Shown here: piece by piece, positions 5,511 to 6,240 of the stretch | Layout of the letters: each line of letters begins with the position of its first letter | How positions within the stretch are numbered: position 1 is the first letter of the stretch | Source: Bryobacterales bacterium | GTDB lineage: Bacteria; Acidobacteriota; Terriglobia; Bryobacterales; Bryobacteraceae | Reading direction: 5' to 3' | DNA length: 6,240 bases | NCBI GenBank assembly: GCA_003132865.1 | Contig: PKYZ01000652.1 | Location: 853-7,092 of the forward strand | Position numbers and translations under genes: made by a program | The notes under the pieces: model-generated | Database searches by the model: none | Seen by the model: only the letters and a program-made list of their open reading frames with translations | What the model was told of the DNA's origin: nothing

Positions 5511-5615
5511 ATGGCAACCCAGAACAACGTTCACGTGTCCGCCGATCTGCTGGCCGAGTTGCAAGCAAAGGCGCAGGCCGAGGGCAAGACGGTCGATGAA
5601 CCGAAATTCCAGTGA
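5511..5615 (+). pseudogene. N-terminal fragment of a ribbon-helix-helix-like antitoxin (34 codons)
   Basis: ATG with GGAGG five bases upstream encodes MATQNNVHVSADLLAELQAK and then AQAEGKTVDE, before PKFQ and a TGA at 5613. A short N-terminal strand, then 'VSADLLAELQAKAQAEGKTVDE', is the pattern of CopG/Arc-type or VapB-like antitoxins: a DNA-binding beta-strand, helix 1, then the turn 'EG-T-DE' that leads into helix 2 (normally '-L---AL--'). Homology ends exactly after DE near 5600, where sequence from an alpha/beta hydrolase begins. Helix 2 and the C-terminal toxin-neutralising tail are missing, and no toxin gene follows. Intact relatives are about 70-90 residues. The promoter and ribosome site seem preserved, so a 34-residue peptide could be made, but it should not fold as an RHH dimer. 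The family assignment rests on about 30 residues and is moderate. Confidence 0.55.
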
Positions 5616-5818
5616 CCCCCCAGACGCCGCCTACGTTCTTGCTGCAGAACGAGGATGACCACGTGGACAACGTAGACGACTCGCTTGCTTACTACATTGC
5701 GCTGAAGAACGCTGGCGTTCCCGTGGAGATGCATTTGTATGCTCAGGGAGGGCACGCGTTCGGACTGCGGCGAACGAAGTTTCCGGTTACGGCATGGCCT
5801 CAGTTGGGCGCGATGTAG
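5600..5818 (+). pseudogene. C-terminal remnant of an alpha/beta hydrolase (esterase/BD-FAE-like)
   Basis: The frame opens after a TGA at 5597 and reads TEIPVTPQTPPTFLLQNEDD, HVDNVDDSLAYYIALKNAGV, then PVEMHLYAQGGHAFGLR and PVTAWPQL, ending GAM and TAG at 5816. In alpha/beta hydrolases of the esterase/acetyl-xylan-esterase-like group, 'TPP-FL-Q-EDD-V' carries the catalytic Asp and 'Y--GGH-FGLR' the catalytic His; both are present (Asp codon 5657-5659, His codon 5753-5755). The GxSxG nucleophile and about three quarters of a normal ~300-residue enzyme are missing. The last helix after WPQL is also cut, so the fragment is truncated at both ends. A GTG at 5612 could start a 68-residue peptide and overlaps the antitoxin stop as GTGA. 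Not expected to be active. It converges on, and overlaps by 19 bases, the reductase gene on the other strand. Confidence 0.75.
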
Positions 5819-6240
5819 TCCATGCGCCCGCCGTCCACGGTAAGGGTTTGGGCAGTGATGAAACTCGACTCGGGAGAGACCAGGAAGGCCACCGCGTTGG
5901 CGATATCTTCCGGAAGACCGACCCGCTGGACCATAGCTCTGGCGGCCATTGAATCGACGTTCGCCTGAGCCTCAACGGGGCTGCGGTCGCCGGTCGCCAT
6001 GTCGGTCGGGATGAAGCCGGGTGCGACCGCGTTGACGGTGATGCCATGCGGTCCCAGTTCCAAGGCGAAGCGACGCGTCAGCGTAATGACGGCAGCCTTG
6101 GTCGCGGCGTAAAAGGTGGTGCCGGAGAGCGCGGTGCCGTGCGCGGCAACCGAGGTCAGGTTGACGATACGGCCGAAGCGGCGCAGCTTCATGCCCTCCA
6201 CAACAGACCGCGTCACGTGAACTAGGCCGTCCACATTGGT
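5800..6240 (-). CDS. Short-chain dehydrogenase/reductase (SDR, FabG-like), C-terminal part; 5' end outside the window
   Basis: The frame on the minus strand is open from the right edge (6240) to a TGA at 5800-5802, giving 146 visible residues; the GTG at 6234 is internal. Counting from the edge, the SDR catalytic tetrad is visible: Asn2 (TN of helix alpha-4), Ser30 (NLTSVAA), Tyr44 and Lys48 (YAATK). The classical 'NAVAPGFIPTDM' PG motif follows the fifth strand, as does the family ending 'ED-A-AV-FL-S-ESSFITAQTLTVDGG'. The nucleotide-binding TGxxxGxG half lies beyond the window. SDRs of this type use NAD(P)H for carbonyl/alcohol interconversion; similarity is to 3-oxoacyl-ACP reductases, but many such paralogs act on other substrates, so no gene symbol is given. 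The Ser-Tyr spacing is one residue longer than in FabG, within normal variation. It appears intact at its 3' end. Its last codons overlap the hydrolase remnant on the opposite strand. Confidence 0.9.
   Translation of the reverse strand, partial: TNVDGLVHVTRSVVEGMKLRRFGRIVNLTSVAAHGTALSGTTFYAATKAAVITLTRRFALELGPHGITVNAVAPGFIPTDMATGDRSPVEAQANVDSMAARAMVQRVGLPEDIANAVAFLVSPESSFITAQTLTVDGGRMDYIAPN

Overview
The window looks like chromosomal DNA from a soil Acidobacterium of the Candidatus Solibacter/Bryobacterales type. This is inferred from the GC-rich coding sequence, a long secreted FG-GAP/VCBS repeat protein next to an IPT/Ig-like repeat protein, a MacB-like 'ADOP' permease tail and a prolyl-oligopeptidase remnant. 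No single marker gene fixes the taxonomy. There are no rRNA or tRNA genes, no CRISPR array, no transposase and no phage gene.

Layout, left to right. (1) 2-577 (+) is the 3' end of a surface-type protein with repeated Ig-like (IPT/TIG-like) domains of about 87 residues, followed by a GC-rich dyad. (2) 757-2631 (+) is an intact 624-residue secreted protein made of 12 FG-GAP/VCBS blades, with a good promoter candidate and Shine-Dalgarno site. (3) 2702-2863 (+) is a short remnant of an S9 prolyl oligopeptidase C-terminus. (4) 2946-3479 (-) is an Ala/Lys/Glu-rich coiled-coil (TolA-like) protein whose reading frame stays open to 3521 and appears to have lost its 5' end. (5) 3526-3924 (+) is the last ~130 residues of an ABC permease (FtsX/MacB type). 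(6) 4195-5103 (+) is an intact TTG-start gene for a single-pass membrane protein of unknown function, with a structured leader. (7) 5104-5510 is mostly non-coding. (8) 5511-5615 is the N-terminus of a ribbon-helix-helix-like antitoxin, joined directly to the C-terminus of an alpha/beta hydrolase (5600-5818). (9) 5800-6240 (-) is the C-terminal ~146 residues of a short-chain dehydrogenase/reductase that runs off the right edge.

The main theme is gene debris. At least four gene pieces (peptidase, permease, antitoxin, hydrolase), and probably the coiled-coil gene as well, are cut at sharp junctions near 2700, 3521-3537, 5600 and 5807, between three apparently healthy genes. Either this is a decaying, recombination-prone accessory region, or some junctions are assembly joins; read-level data would decide.

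No convincing new multi-gene system is visible. The best candidates for something undescribed are the orphan membrane protein at 4195-5103 with its possible alternative-pairing leader RNA, and the accidental antitoxin/hydrolase fusion with a GTGA stop/start overlap. No metabolic pathway links the genes here.
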